A stretch of DNA of 64,000 bases from Chionoecetes opilio. Taxonomy: Eukaryota > Arthropoda > Malacostraca > Decapoda > Majidae. The position numbers and the translations under genes are program-made. Positions 1 through 10,679 of the stretch are shown piece by piece. Position 1 is the first letter of the stretch, and every line of letters begins with the position of its first letter. The DNA lies in assembly GCA_016584305.1 (NCBI GenBank), contig JACEEZ010018580.1, positions 1 through 64,000 of the forward strand, given 5' to 3'. The notes under the pieces were generated by a model that was not told the origin of the DNA, made no database searches, and saw only the letters and a list, made by a program, of their open reading frames with translations.

Positions 1-462
1 TTCCCCACTCTAGGCATTCAGTTCTTACACCACTGGTGTCAGGGTGTTCTGGTGAGGTCACTCTTTGTAGTAAATCTTTTCCCCACTCTAAACATTCATA
101 ATTCTTAAAACACCCACTGTGTGTGGGTGTGTCTGGTGAGGTGACCCATTGTAGCAAATCTTTTCCCACATTTAAAACATTCATAATTCTTAACCCCACC
201 ACTGTGTGTCGGGTGTGTATGGTGAGGTCACTCTTTCTAGAAAATCTTTTCCCACACTCTAAACATTCATAATTCTTAACACCACTGTGTGTCAGGGTGT
301 GTGTGGTGAGGTCACTTTTTGTATAAATCTTTTCCCACACTCTAAACATTCATAATTCTTAACACCACTGTGTGTCAGGGTGTGTGAGGTGAGGTCACTC
401 TTTGTAGTAAATCTTTTCCCACACTCTAGGCATTCATGATTCTTAACACCACTGTGTGTCTA
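1..462 (-). pseudogene. decayed C2H2 zinc-finger array (5-6 finger remnants), cut by window edge
   Basis: Read on the minus strand, an 84-bp unit recurs with the spelling of a C2H2 finger: linker THSGVKN, then (H/Y)ECLECGKRF, then a K-S-D/H-L-T-x-H helix. 84 bp is one 28-residue finger. Unit starts are recognisable by the plus-strand motif AAACATTCATAATTCTTA near 10, 90, 172, 255, 340 and 428. Single-base losses occur in most units, so no open frame spans the array. The spelling matches the finger gene at 34.9-36.6 kb, so this is a paralogous array or the 3' part of a neighbouring finger gene. Real decay and uncorrected sequencing indels cannot be told apart here. Confidence 0.75.
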
Positions 463-640
463 TTATTATGGTTAATAATGGCATCATCATTTTCATTATT
501 GTTATTATTATTATCATCCAAATTATTATTATTATTTTATTATTAATATAATTATTTTCAAAGATATGTGTGTGTGTGCGTGTTGTGTGTGTGTGTGTGT
601 GTGTGACTGGGGTTGTGTGACTGTGTGTGTGTTATTCACC
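463..640. repeat. AT-rich trinucleotide tract followed by (TG)n
   Basis: 463-560 is imperfect (ATT)n/(TTA)n. 566-640 is interrupted (TG)n. The cysteine/valine-rich reading frame across it is a microsatellite translation, not a gene. Confidence 0.85.
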
Positions 641-880
641 CATGTCTTGCCCACGCGAGCTGGCTCGCGATCGCCAGTTTCACCCTCTCAGTGCGAACTT
701 GGAGCTCATTATTACCGTCTTTGGGCAATGCGGGGGACTAAACCACCACACAACCCCATCCCCTTGCTCAAGGGGACAGTAACCGCCCAACTTTGTCAGT
801 GAAAATCCCCGGGAGCGCGAGGATTCGAACCGCCTACCCACAGAATGGGAGCCCGGCCCGCTGTCACCTGACCATCGCGC

Positions 881-886
<6 letters not shown>
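640..886 (-). mobile_element. tRNA-derived SINE, minus strand
   Basis: On the minus strand a tRNA-like head begins near 886. It has an A-box-like TGGTCAGGTGACAG and a perfect B box, GGTTCGAATCC (820-830), in tRNA-like spacing, followed by an unrelated body to about 640. (TG)n tracts flank both sides (566-640 and 880-912). It is not an intact tRNA: the acceptor stem does not close and there is no CCA-side stem. The SINE call rests on RNA polymerase III promoter boxes plus the tail; the family is unnamed. Confidence 0.6.
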
Positions 887-914
<28 letters not shown>

Positions 915-999
915 GGGGAGTTAATTCACACCTCAGATTTTGACTGACCCCTCGTATCTTTTTTTTAAAGCTCGATCCCTTCACACATTCCATAATCGA

Positions 1000-2045
1000 A
1001 CCACGATAGCGCCACCAATTTGATTATTGACGCTATCGTGAAATTTGACCACGATAAACGCAGACCACGATAGCCTCCAAACAATGTCACGCTGCCTGTA
1101 CGTATGTGTCATGATGGTCGAAAGATGGTCACGATGGAGTCATGACAGCTGTAAGACTACGTCACGAATGGAAAATAAAACGGTCATTTTGTCGTCACGA
1201 TAGAGCTACGATAACACCACAGTGCCATGACGGTGCCATGAACGTATCACGATAGCGTCAAGAGCTAGCAGCAACAATAAGCTGCTGCAACTCCCTCACA
1301 CGTGGGTGTGTTGGCCATGGTGATGGAGAAGGAAGGGGGGCTAGAGATGAAGGTGGGAGAAACAGGGGTGGGGGTTGGTATGGAGAAGTGGGGGAAACGG
1401 GGGGGGGGGGTTGTAATAAGAAGGGGTGTTGGTTAACTGGGAAAATGGGGGAGAGGGAGTTGGGGATGTAGAAGGCGTTTTTGTTGTTGACGATATGATG
1501 GTTAAAAGGGGGGTGGGGTGTCACCCAGTGGTGAGGGAGAAAGGGGGTAGGGAGTCGAGGGGGGGTGTCACCGCGGGGTGAGGGAGTAGGGGGGTAGGGA
1601 GTCGAGGGAGGGTGTCACCGCGTGGTGAGGGAGTAGGGGGGTAGGGAGTCGAGGGGGGGTGTCACCGCGTATTTGAGGGAGTAAGGGGGTAGGGAGTCGA
1701 GGGGGTGTCACCGCGTGGTGGGGGAGTAGGGGAAGGGAGTCAGAGGAGGGTGGAGGTGAATGAAAAAGGGGGGAGGAGGCGGAAGGGGATGAAAAAAAGG
1801 GGGGGGAAAGTGGGTTGAAGGCGCGCGTAACGTTTTTTTATCGTCACGATAGACATACGATCGACGATCACGAATAGTGTCACGAAGCTGTTTACATAGA
1901 TAACGATAGCGTCACGATAACTTACGATAGGCTGCGTGGGTACAAAAAGCGGGGAGCTTCCCGATTTTTTAGTGCACGCGCTAATTTTTTCGGGCCTCGG
2001 CAGAGCGCGTCACTAGCGTCACGATAGGTCACGATGGACCTAGGG
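1000..2045. repeat. cluster of dispersed CACGATAG-type motifs around a tandem repeat
   Basis: The octamer CACGATAG occurs at least six times (near 1003, 1071, 1197, 1248, 1846, 2018), with many one-mismatch forms (CACGATAA, CACGATGG, TACGATAG) between 1000-1260 and 1840-2040. No coding frame explains it. The middle of the block (1320-1820) is G-rich and includes the tandem repeat listed separately. Confidence 0.6.
1518..1745. repeat. G-rich minisatellite, unit about 50-55 bp, 4-5 copies
   Basis: The phrase GGGAGTCGAGGGGG then GGTGTCACCGCG then GGTGAGGGAGTAGGGGG repeats about every 52 bp. Copies differ mainly in G-run length. There is no coding potential. Confidence 0.8.
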
Positions 2046-2292
2046 TCTCTGTAATAAGAGGATTCATAGGCCCTATGTTTAAAAGCTACTGGGCGCCATC
2101 TTAGTTTCCAGGGCCTCTCTGTTCACCCAGAACCCGCGGAAGCTCTCAAGGCATGACCCCGCAGTATATCATGTTAATTATACATGTATAAAGGATATCT
2201 GTTATCTTTGGAAATGTTTTGTTCTATAAGATTATCACATAAAAAAAAGTAAAACACATTAAATAAAGGTCATTATGAGACTGAAGAATAGC

Positions 2293-2582
2293 CATGAACT
2301 TACAATTCACTTAAACACGTCGTCATGCAAAACTCTGTGGAACAACTTATAAGTGGAGGATATCTATAGAAAACAAATTCTATTAGCTTTCCATTGATAT
2401 ATTTTGTTTTCTGATACATACAGTAGTACCATGCAAACATTAGCGTTAACTAAATAAAATCGCCGCGCCGGCCGCTCTCTCTCTCTCTCTCTCTCTTCTC
2501 TCTTCCTCTCTCTCTCCTCTCATCTCTCTCTCCTCTCTCTCTCCTCTCTCTCTCCTCCTCTCCTCTCTTTTCTCTCCCCTCT

Positions 2583-2656
<74 letters not shown>

Positions 2657-2668
2657 TCTCTCTCTCTC

Positions 2669-2720
<52 letters not shown>

Positions 2721-2796
2721 TCTCTTCTCTCCTCTCTCTCTCTTCTCTCTCTCTCTCTCTCCCTTTTCTCTCTCTCTCTCTCTCTCTCCTCTCTCA

Positions 2797-2829
<33 letters not shown>

Positions 2830-3078
2830 CCCTCTCTCTCTCCCCTCTCTCTCTTTTTCACGGATAGAGAGATGGAGAGAGAAAGAGGGACTCGAGAGCG
2901 GCCGGCGCGGCGATTTATTTAGTTAACGCTAATGTTTGTATGGTACTACTATATGTATCAGAAAACGAAATATATCAATGGAAAGCTAAAAAATCTGCTT
3001 CTATAGATATCTTCAATCTTATAAGTTGTTCCACAAAGTTTTACATGACGACGTGTTTAAGTGAATTGCAAGTTCATG
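2293..3078. repeat. large inverted repeat with a 400-bp (CT)n loop (foldback element)
   Basis: The left arm (2293-2476) and right arm (2894-3078) are near-perfect reverse complements. Each contains TTAGCGTTAACTAAATAAA and the GC-rich junction CGCCGCGCCGGCCGC. The loop (2476-2880) is interrupted (CT)n. Sequence outside the left arm (from about 2150) also matches a second copy of the family at 30960-31415, which has the same arms but a short, different loop. A target duplication was not identified. The arginine/glutamate-rich frames through the loop are artefacts. Confidence 0.8.
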
Positions 3079-3409
3079 CACATTTCCGCCACCCACCACC
3101 TTTGCTCCACCTCGATCCCTCGTCCCCATTCCCCAATATCCTTGCGTAGTAAATGCTATAGATATGAATATGATAAGAAATTAGGACCGAGAATTTGTTC
3201 TTTGGTCATTTTGTCAAAGGCAAATAAAATGTGTTAATATTATCATCTCACCTGGCTATTATTTTAATCTGCATATCCCTAGAAATGTCTGAATTTTTTT
3301 TCATTTCCCTAGGATTTCCTTAGATTTTGCGTTTCCTCGGAAGTTTCCTTCTCAGGCCTAAATTTCCTTAAAATAAGGAAATTTCCTGAAAGTGGAAACA
3401 CTGGTTCAC

Positions 3410-3660
3410 TGTAACATCAGGATTGCAGATAGTTTGGGGTTTATGGCCAAATTAACTAAAAAAAAAAAAATAGAGTTAAAAAGTAATTTTCATTTTTATA
3501 TTATATGTATATAAATACAAAGTATTTAAATACTCATTAAAATATTTAATTACTGATTTAAAATACATGAAAAACTAATGTTTTATAAATAGATTTCTTA
3601 ATACACAAATGTATTTAAATACAAATGTATTCCCAAAATACGCCCAGCTCGGGCTATTAT
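3410..3660. repeat. AT-rich dispersed repeat, TATTTAAATAC-rich, hAT-MITE-like
   Basis: It resembles the copy at 22948-23440. Shared features are a lead-in reading ATCAGG-TTGCAGATAGTT, a body of TATTTAAATAC-type palindromes, and a terminal GCCCAGCTC. No target duplication was recognised. Confidence 0.5.
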
Positions 3661-4690
3661 CTATCTAAACTGTTTTTCCCGGGAATTTCTCGGAACTTTT
3701 TGTCAAAAATAAATTTTTAAAAAAATTTGAATAAAATTATTTTTTATTTTCCTTATTTAAAAGGTTACATTATACATACAAATTACTGATAACCAAAAAA
3801 AGAAATGGCCTACGCCACAAAAATTTTATTTTGGGGGGGTCTTTTCTGTAGGGGTAGGGCTTACAAATTTGGGGTTTAAAAAAAAGAGATGGCCGACGCC
3901 AGGGGCGGATTTATGGTTGCGGGGCCCTGGGTGTCCAGCCCAAAATTTTGAAGGACCCCCACAATTGCAATGGGGAAACGAAGTTATATTTTTCTAAAAC
4001 CCTTTGGGTCCCTTTTCTGAATATCTCCCCAAAAATTAAAACTTAAATTTTTGAGGGGAAAACATGGTTTTTAAAGGTCTTTTTGGCTTTTTTTTGGTTA
4101 CTTTTTCGGACACCGAAATAATTGGAAATTAAAATATACGACAATATCACTTTTAATAATAAAACAAAAAAATTTTTAATTTATTTTTTTAACCATTTTT
4201 TGGGCCGGGTTTTGGCAAAGGGACAACTGCCCCAAAATCCCAATAATGAAAAAAATATTATGCCTATCATTTTTTGCCCCAAAAAAAAAATAGGGGAAAT
4301 TAAAAATTTATATTTAAAAAGGGTGACGCTTATCATTTAAACCCATTTTACTGTTTCCCCCCCCCTTAGCTGTGAAATGCGGGCAATAAAACGTTTTTAT
4401 ATATGGGCCCCCCCCAAAAAAATGTATTGCTAGTCTTCTTCAGGAAACTAACAACCCTTAAAGGTAAATCCCGGGTATTAAATTTGAGCTGATGTGAGCC
4501 CCTTGGGAATTTCGTGAAAAAAAAAAAAAGTTTTTTGAGCTGAATTTTTGGGAAATTTCAGTACTTAATTAGTTAATAGTGAGCCCGAAATATATTTTTA
4601 GATGGTAGGCAAAATACTTTATATAGATAATTACAATTAAAAACCCCAAAAGGGTTTTAAATTTTTTAAAAGGGGGAAGGGTTGGGATAC
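3661..4690. other. AT-rich, homopolymer-rich sequence without recognisable gene
   Basis: Runs of A, T, C and G of 4-9 bases are unusually frequent. 3800-3900 carries a two-fold motif (GGCC-ACGCC then TTTATTTT-GGGGGGGTC) also seen at 7985-8105. No frame longer than about 70 codons looks coding. Confidence 0.5.
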
Positions 4691-6730
4691 ACTACCAAAA
4701 CTCTGTGTACCAATGAACTTAGCCCTTCCCCAATTTTTAAACCACGTCCTTCATCTCTCCAGGGTTCACCATCATCAGCAGCATCGAAAACGTCAAACTG
4801 TTCCCGTCTGCTTTTTGAACAACTACCCGGGCCGGGCCCAAATGCAATGTGAAAAGGCACCCAAATTTTCCAAACAACCACAACTTTTTTACCATGCAGC
4901 CCCCCTTCATGCCCATTTTAAACCCGTTTTGGGAAAGGATACTCGGGTTGCTGCACGAGTCAAAAATCCCCGGGGGACCCTTCCGGGTTGTCCATGATAC
5001 TCCCCCCCAAATTCAAGTGGATTTGAGTTTTTTTCCTTTCCACTCATGCCCCTGATGGAATACCCGTAGGCGGGTTTTTTTGGGAAACTGAGCTCTTTGG
5101 CGGAAGTACCCTTTGGGTCAATGCGGTTCTGTTTGTTGTCCCCCCTTTAGCTTAAATTTTTTCTACTCTCAATTCGTTTAAAATTTTCTGATGGTTTCCC
5201 TCCGTACACCCAAAAACCCTTGCTTCTGTCCCCTGCCGCAAAAGATCTCCTCCTGTGTTGATTTTTCTTCCGAAAATTAGGGCCGCTTGGGCCGGGAACC
5301 CTACATTGTCCTTGAACAGTTTTTAGTCCCTTGCCTTTTTTCCGATCCCAAAGACCCCCTTTTTTTCTTTCGCATCCCCAGGTAGGGATGGAGAAAGGGG
5401 AATGTTTTCACACACAGTCTCCCCCCAAGCCCCCTTTTGACTTTGCCGTCCCAAGTATTTTCTTGGATTTAATTAACCCCTTTTTCGGCTCCGACATTAA
5501 GTAGAGACTGTGCGGGCCCATTCTTGCTGCAAAAAAAGCACCGTATTTCAAAAAGTCAGTGGGCTTTGCCACAAAAACAGTGGGTTTGGATTTTTAAAAA
5601 CTACGAACTGCAAAATTGTTTTTCCCGTTTAGTAGGTCCCCCATCTCCCCTCGATTAAACACTTCACAATGAATTTCTTTTCCCTTTTTTTTACCAAGGT
5701 GTCTATGAATTGTTGCTTGTTATTCTTGTTCCGAAGAAACTCTTTTCCCTTTTTGGGCAGTAAGCCATGGTTTCAGAAAAAAATACCTTCACTGTGGTCG
5801 CTCACACCCCTTTTTTGATGGGGCACAGTCTTTCCCTTTAGGGAAACCTTGACGATAGGGAAACAAAAACGACGATAAACCCTGCCCGAAGGGGCCCACT
5901 AAAATATTTCGGGAGCGGTCAAGAATATTATTGTACTGTTCACCTACTGCCCCGGTATCGCTGCAAAAGGGGGACCGGGGGCCCTCTAGTACGTAAATTT
6001 TATATCGGGGTGGGTTTTTTTAGTTAACGGCAGGGGGCCAAGGGTTTGATTGCTGAGGCTAACCCCCTGGGTTATTGGGGGAGAGCAAGGCATATTTTGT
6101 CTCAAACAAAGAAGGAGGATATGCGCATAACTCACAAACGAGTGCTTTGGATAAGTCCCCTAATTCAGTGCCAGCGATCACAAGTCTCTGGAAGAGTAAC
6201 TGAGGGTTGATATTGATGTCTCCGTCTGGTGTCGTCATTGCAGTCTCTGAGTCCATAGTTATGGCTTGACTGTTCTTCTTGATGATGTATTCAAGCACAC
6301 GTTTACCACTCATCTGCCCCAAGACCCTTTCTCCCACGGTTTTCGCGTCATCAACATTGACCGCTGTTTTGGCAACTATACCAGTGAAAATGTTGTGAAG
6401 AGTATCGTTTTCTTGAAAGGGATCCCTCTCATGAAGAAACGCAAGCATTTTCTGGGTATCAGCTACATCATTCTTCTGTCTAGACTTTGATAGATCCTTG
6501 TGTTGTTCACTTGTCACATACATCACTTCAGTGAGGTGTTGGAGGGCGTTGTTCACCTCTGCACAGACAGGGCTAGCCATGACCCAGACTGAGCGCTGTG
6601 TCTCTGTCATCCCTCTTCCACGGGTCAGCACACCTGATGTCTTCAGGCTCCTCATAAGTACTTGCTCGATGACTAAATCGGTAGACAGACCAGCCCAGTA
6701 TCTGTCGCTCCGTCGGACAACTTGGAATTT
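4690..6730 (-). pseudogene. AcademX-like transposase/nuclease family protein, central and C-terminal half, decayed
   Basis: The minus-strand frame 6059-6730 is intact. It shows the conserved central region of a large transposon protein: RRSDRYWAGLSTDLVIEQ, then RGMTETQRSVWVM, then TSEQHKDL, then PQLLFQRLVIA and a YPPSLF motif. This matches my recollection of a widespread metazoan family whose proteins end in a PIN/XPG-like nuclease and a Cys8 zinc motif. Downstream (6058 to about 4690) the frame is broken many times, but traces persist: NKNNKQQFI near 5710, HQGHEWKG near 5050, and a Cys-poor relic of the terminal zinc motif near 4830-4900 followed by an acidic tail. The 5' half is absent; at 6730 the homology stops at an AT-rich duplicated repeat. 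Calling it AcademX is family recall. The transposon nature is well supported, the exact superfamily less so. Confidence 0.6.
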
Positions 6731-7068
6731 AATGTTAAAAAATGTTAAAAAAAAAAAATTTGTTAAAACTTTAAATAAAAATAAAACCTTAAACAATCCT
6801 ACATTAAATATAATACTCCTAACATTCACAATGACCGCAGCGTATACTCTCCAAGTTTTTTAAGTTAATCGGGTAAGTGGTTAACGGCCCAAATTGGTAC
6901 TAATGAAATGTTAAAAAAAAATTGAAATGTTAAAAAAAAAATTTTGTTGAAAATTTAATGTTAAAAAATGTTACAGAATTTTTTTTTGTTAAAACTTTAA
7001 ATAAAAATAAAACCTTAAACAATCCTACATTAAATATAATACTCCTTACATTCACAATGACCGCAGCG
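6726..7068. repeat. direct duplication of about 115 bp, spacing about 229 bp
   Basis: AAACCTTAAACAATCC through CACAATGACCGCAGCG occurs at 6726-6842 and again at 6955-7068 with few changes. Confidence 0.85.
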
Positions 7069-7320
7069 TTGAACTGTCCTCTGCACACCGATCCAATTTC
7101 TCACTGCAAGCGTCACTCCACCTCTCGTTCACGGCTCTCGTTCAATCTGAAAAAAATAATTGATCCACTCATTAGAATTGAGTATAATTTCATATATTTG
7201 TTCTGGGGATCAACAGGTTTCATAAAAATATTGTTTTGTTTCTATTGCAATTTGTGGTGGGTTAGGGGTAAAAACGCGCTAAATTGATTGGACTATAGGC
7301 CGGTGGAAGTGCGATGAATG
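7069..7320. other. no feature recognised
   Basis: Unique-looking AT-rich sequence without a credible reading frame. Confidence 0.4.
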
Positions 7321-7328
7321 AAATGTGA

Positions 7329-7729
7329 GGTAAAATTCTAGAGTCCTTTCCCGCCCTTATTAGTGTGTCTTTTTTTCTCCAGACCTTCACAGATCCCTTC
7401 AGATACCTCTAAAACGTAATTATAAAGTGGGGAAGAGATGCCCCCTTCAACGCCCCCTCCCCCTACATTACCCCCGCCCTGGACCCCAAAAATAAAATTA
7501 CTAACCTAACCTCACTACAACCTAACCAATAACCTCCTAACGAGATCTAAGGGCGGGAAAGGACTACAATTTTATCAGGTTAGGTTAGGTTAGGTTAGTA
7601 ATTTATTTTTTATTTTTTAATCTCTCCCCCACTTTATTATTACGTTTTAGAGGTATCTGAAGGGATTTGTGAAGGTCTGGATAAAATAAAACCACTAATA
7701 AGGGCGGGAAAGGACTCTAGAATTTTACC
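7329..7729. mobile_element. 401-bp inverted-repeat MITE with 8-bp TSD and internal TTAGG/CCTAA motifs
   Basis: Terminal arms of about 110 bp (7329-7440 and 7620-7729) are reverse complements beginning GGTAAAATTCTAGAGTCC. The 8-bp target duplication AAATGTGA is exact at 7321-7328 and 7730-7737. The loop contains CCTAACC on one side and four TTAGG units (7580-7602) on the other. An 8-bp TSD fits hAT, P or Merlin; the terminal GG fits Merlin best. It shares the GGTA terminus and TSD length with the element at 29558-30187. Confidence 0.85.
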
Positions 7730-7984
7730 AAATGTGATTCAGATTTCATATTAGTTTAATTGAAACTTTTCCACCCATATTTTACATTATGTTGGTACTA
7801 ATGTGTGGCATATTACGGTACATGCAATGTAATAGTGTTCGAGCAAATAAGAAATGTCCAGCATTCAGATTTTCATTGAAAACAAATTTTTTCCTCTGGG
7901 GTGCGGGGCCCTTGCGGGAGCGGGGCCTAGGCCATGGCCTACTCGGTCTCCCCTTAAATCCGCCACTGGCCGCCGCCACAGGAA

Positions 7985-8105
7985 ACTTTATTTTAGGGAG
8001 GTCTATGCTGTACGGTAGGGGTTAAGAATTGTAAAAAAAAGAAATGGCCGACGCTATAGGAAACTTTATTTTAGGGGGGTCGATGCTGTAGAGGTTAATA
8101 ATTGT
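7985..8105 (+). repeat. two tandem copies of a roughly 65-bp unit
   Basis: AGGAAACTTTATTTTAGGG followed by GGTC-ATGCTGTA occurs at about 7980-8030 and 8060-8100. The same unit is seen in degraded form at 3800-3900. Confidence 0.7.
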
Positions 8106-8129
8106 CTGAGAATGGACAAGTAAAAAAAT

Positions 8130-8290
8130 ACGCGAAAAAAGCAAATACCGATACCGGTAATACCGGTATTTTGGCACGGTATCAGTATACCGGTATCGTA
8201 ACTGATACCGGTGTGAGGACGTACCGGTATTATTCCCGTAAACCGGTATCGGCAATACCGGTATTTTCTTGATACCGCACAACCCTAGTG
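8130..8290. repeat. ATACCGGTAT-palindrome-rich terminal segment of a hAT-like element
   Basis: ACCGGTAT occurs repeatedly in both orientations over 150 bp. The segment ends in GATACCGCACAACCCTAG, whose reverse complement (CTAGGGTTGTGCGG) resembles hAT termini. No partner end or TSD was located. Confidence 0.45.
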
Positions 8291-9364
8291 TCATCACTTG
8301 GGACATTGGTGATCCATTCCCGTAAATCATCTTCTTTCTCCCAATCTTTGCTGTATTTTCTGTCATATTTTGCCCATTTACCCATCTTTTCTTTATCGAG
8401 CTTCCGCCTTCCAATGAACAACTTTCCTTCACGGCAAAAAACTCCGAACTGAATGTCTAAAACTGATTGTCGGTTTGATCGAGTGCCTTTTATTCACCAT
8501 CAATTTTGGGTGGGGTCACGCAGGTGACACATCCATGTTAATCTGTCTTTAGTAGGAGGGAAGGGTGAAGGGAGTGGGGGGAGAAATTTAAGGGCCCGGG
8601 AGCAGTCAAGGAAACGAAGCATGACTCATGTTTTTGGGGAGGCCTGTCCCATATGTCCAATAAGACGATCCACCACTCATGCGCTAATCCATGGCTAAGG
8701 GAGTCCCTTGGCCTTGCGCTAATCCTTATCAGCTGCCAGATCGCTCCTCAGCCTCTCGCCGTTTTATTTTTTCTAGTTTTAACGTCAAATAAACGTTTTG
8801 TTTGTGCCAACTAAATAATATGAACGTTAATAAAGTATATATCCTTACAGAAATTAACATGAAAAACAGCCAAAAAAATATTTAACCAGCCAAAAAATCC
8901 GCCAAGTCGCCAACACGAAAAATTTCTCGCCGGAATGTATAAAACAGCGCCCAATTTGGCATGAAACTCGCCAACCTGGCAACTCTGCCCGGGCTGAGAC
9001 TGAGACTCCCAGGCAGGGCTGTGAACTTTTGTAGCCCAGATTGTCGTACCGAGCCACCAAAATTATCGTATTTTCAGATAGATTATCGTACAACCTTAGC
9101 TAAAATAATATAGTCAGTAGATAACTATATACATCATTGAATTCAGCATTCCACTTATAAAAATATTTTCTCTTTTCACCAAAATATATAATGTATCCAA
9201 TCATGACACAAAATTCCATATTAAATTATTTTTTCCTAAATAAATGAAATTGAATAAAACAAAAATACATTTAGTAACACATATAATGACTCAAAAGAAG
9301 CTGAACTCGAGAACTCTACGTAGCTATCATCCTCAAAAGAAAAGAGGAATTCCTGTTTTTTTTT
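8291..9364. other. no gene recognised
   Basis: Mixed-composition sequence. 8870-8990 has GCCAA-rich phrases (CCAGCCAAAAAA and similar). Reading frames are short and lack domain-like composition. Confidence 0.4.
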
Positions 9365-9640
9365 CTTGTTTTTTTCCTTTTTCCCACCTATTGGGCCTCC
9401 AGCATGGGAGGACCACGGGCTAACTTGAGCCCGTCAGAGAGGCAGCCTAGTGCGGCAGCGCGGCGGCGCTAGGCTGCGGGCAAAAAAGAAGGGAGGCGAG
9501 GGGCATGGCTACACTCGCCGTTCCCGGAAGAGAGGAGAGTGTTCGTGCTGCTGGCGTGCGGCACGAGGACTGGTTTGTCCATCCTGACGAGGAGTGCGGG
9601 GCACTCAGCAGGATACACTCTCCGTGTGGGGGGCGCAGCA
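9365..9640 (-). mobile_element. short retroposon (SINE-like), related copy at 20515-20665
   Basis: TTT-rich tract then GGGCCTCCAGCATGGGAGGA, CCACGGGCTA-CTTGAG, and GAGAGTGTTCGTGCTGCTGG. The same order is found at 20515-20665 after a long T-run. The T-run on the left suggests a poly(A)-tailed element on the minus strand. The plus-strand frames here are incidental. Confidence 0.55.
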
Positions 9641-10565
9641 GGCTGCTACGCGTCGGGGATGAGGGGGAAGAGTGGCTATGGGGGTTGCTGCGGGCCGGGC
9701 AACATGCCCGGCCCGCTGCCATGGGGGTTGGCGTGTTATCCCCGCCAGGAGCTCCCCAGCTAACCATCACCGGCGGGCCTACGTAGGCTGTAGAGCGGCG
9801 AACGGCGGCCGCCGGCGGCAAATTTACCTCCGTCAGCTCTCCGGAGGACCGCTGGTGTATTTTCAGACGGGAAAATTTACTTTGTTGAAAATTAATGTAC
9901 AGAATTTGAAGAATTTAATATTTCTATGTGTAAACATTTTGAAACAACAGTTATATGTATCTTGATGTAGTATTACATCAGTCGTGACAAGCAGCGGCAA
10001 CTTGACGTCAATCCCCCGGAGGCCCGCTGGTAGGTATTTGTAGGTGGGAAATATTCATTTCATCTATAATAATATAAGCGAAAGTGTGTCTGTGTGTGTG
10101 TGTGTGTGTGTGTCCGCTCCAGGTGCCGCCCCCTGTGGCGGAATCCCCTCATATGGCACCGTTTTGGAACCGGCTCGAGCAGGGGAAGTTTTTAAGCCCA
10201 TTTATGAGATGATCCGATCATTTTTTTTTTTTTTTTTTTTTAGCAGCGTATTAGCGAGAATTGTGAAGAAAAAAAGTGGGTTGCGAGAATTGAGGAAACC
10301 TTGATGTAGGGTGATGGGTAATGGGTGAGTGAATGGGTGGGGTGATGGCTAATGGGTGTGGGGTGATGGGTGAGTGAATGGGTGGAGGGTGATGGATGAT
10401 GGGTGAGGGAATAGATGGGGGGTGATGGGTAATGGGTGAGTGAATGGGTGTGTGGTGATGGATAATGGGTGAGTGAATGGGTGGGGGGGGGTGGGTAATG
10501 GGTGAGTGAATGGGTGGGGGGTGATGGGTAATGGGTGAGTGAATGGGTTGGGGGTGATGTGAATA
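9641..10565. repeat. mixed repeats: (TG)n, poly(T), and a GGGTGATGGGTAATGGGTGAG minisatellite
   Basis: (TG)n lies at 10085-10115, T-run at 10219-10241. The minisatellite at 10306-10565 has a roughly 30-bp unit built from GGGTGATGGGTAATGGG and GTGAGTGAATGGGTG. Two related phrases, CCGGAGGACCGCTGGT (9841) and CCGGAGGCCCGCTGGT (10016), precede it. The proline/histidine-rich minus frame is the minisatellite. Confidence 0.7.
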
Positions 10566-10640
10566 GGTTGGCGTTAATACATACATTTCTACATCCATGA
10601 TTTCAGGAAAGCTAGAAGGGGCTATCTGGAGAGTCTGTGT
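10566..10640 (+). mobile_element. fragment of element A
   Basis: The phrase TACATTTCTACATCCATGAT through CTATCTGGAGAGTCTGTGT matches the interior of the element-A copies at 13195-13270 and 54630-54690. It is truncated on both sides. Confidence 0.7.
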
Positions 10641-10669
10641 TTGGTGGGCCTTTGGCCCACCAAACACAG
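10635..10669. repeat. perfect hairpin, 16-bp arms, 3-nt loop
   Basis: CTGTGTTTGGTGGGCC, loop TTT, then the exact reverse complement. It abuts the truncated element-A fragment. A terminator-like role is not implied. Confidence 0.8.
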
Positions 10670-10679
10670 GTGGTGGGCC

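Noticed and set aside
820..886. tRNA gene candidate with a perfect B box
   Set aside because: The cloverleaf does not close and a SINE body follows. The same applies to the heads at 32016, 61803 and 63341.
2450..2861. Long Arg/Glu-rich frames on the minus strand
   Set aside because: Translation of (CT)n/(GA)n in a foldback loop. The same applies to 12453-12755, 17433-17853 and 50848-51506.
10044..10100. Helitron-like start (ATAATATAAGCGAAAGTGTG phrase)
   Set aside because: The phrase resembles sequences seen near some eukaryotic rolling-circle elements, but no 3' hairpin-CTRR end or Rep/helicase coding was found.
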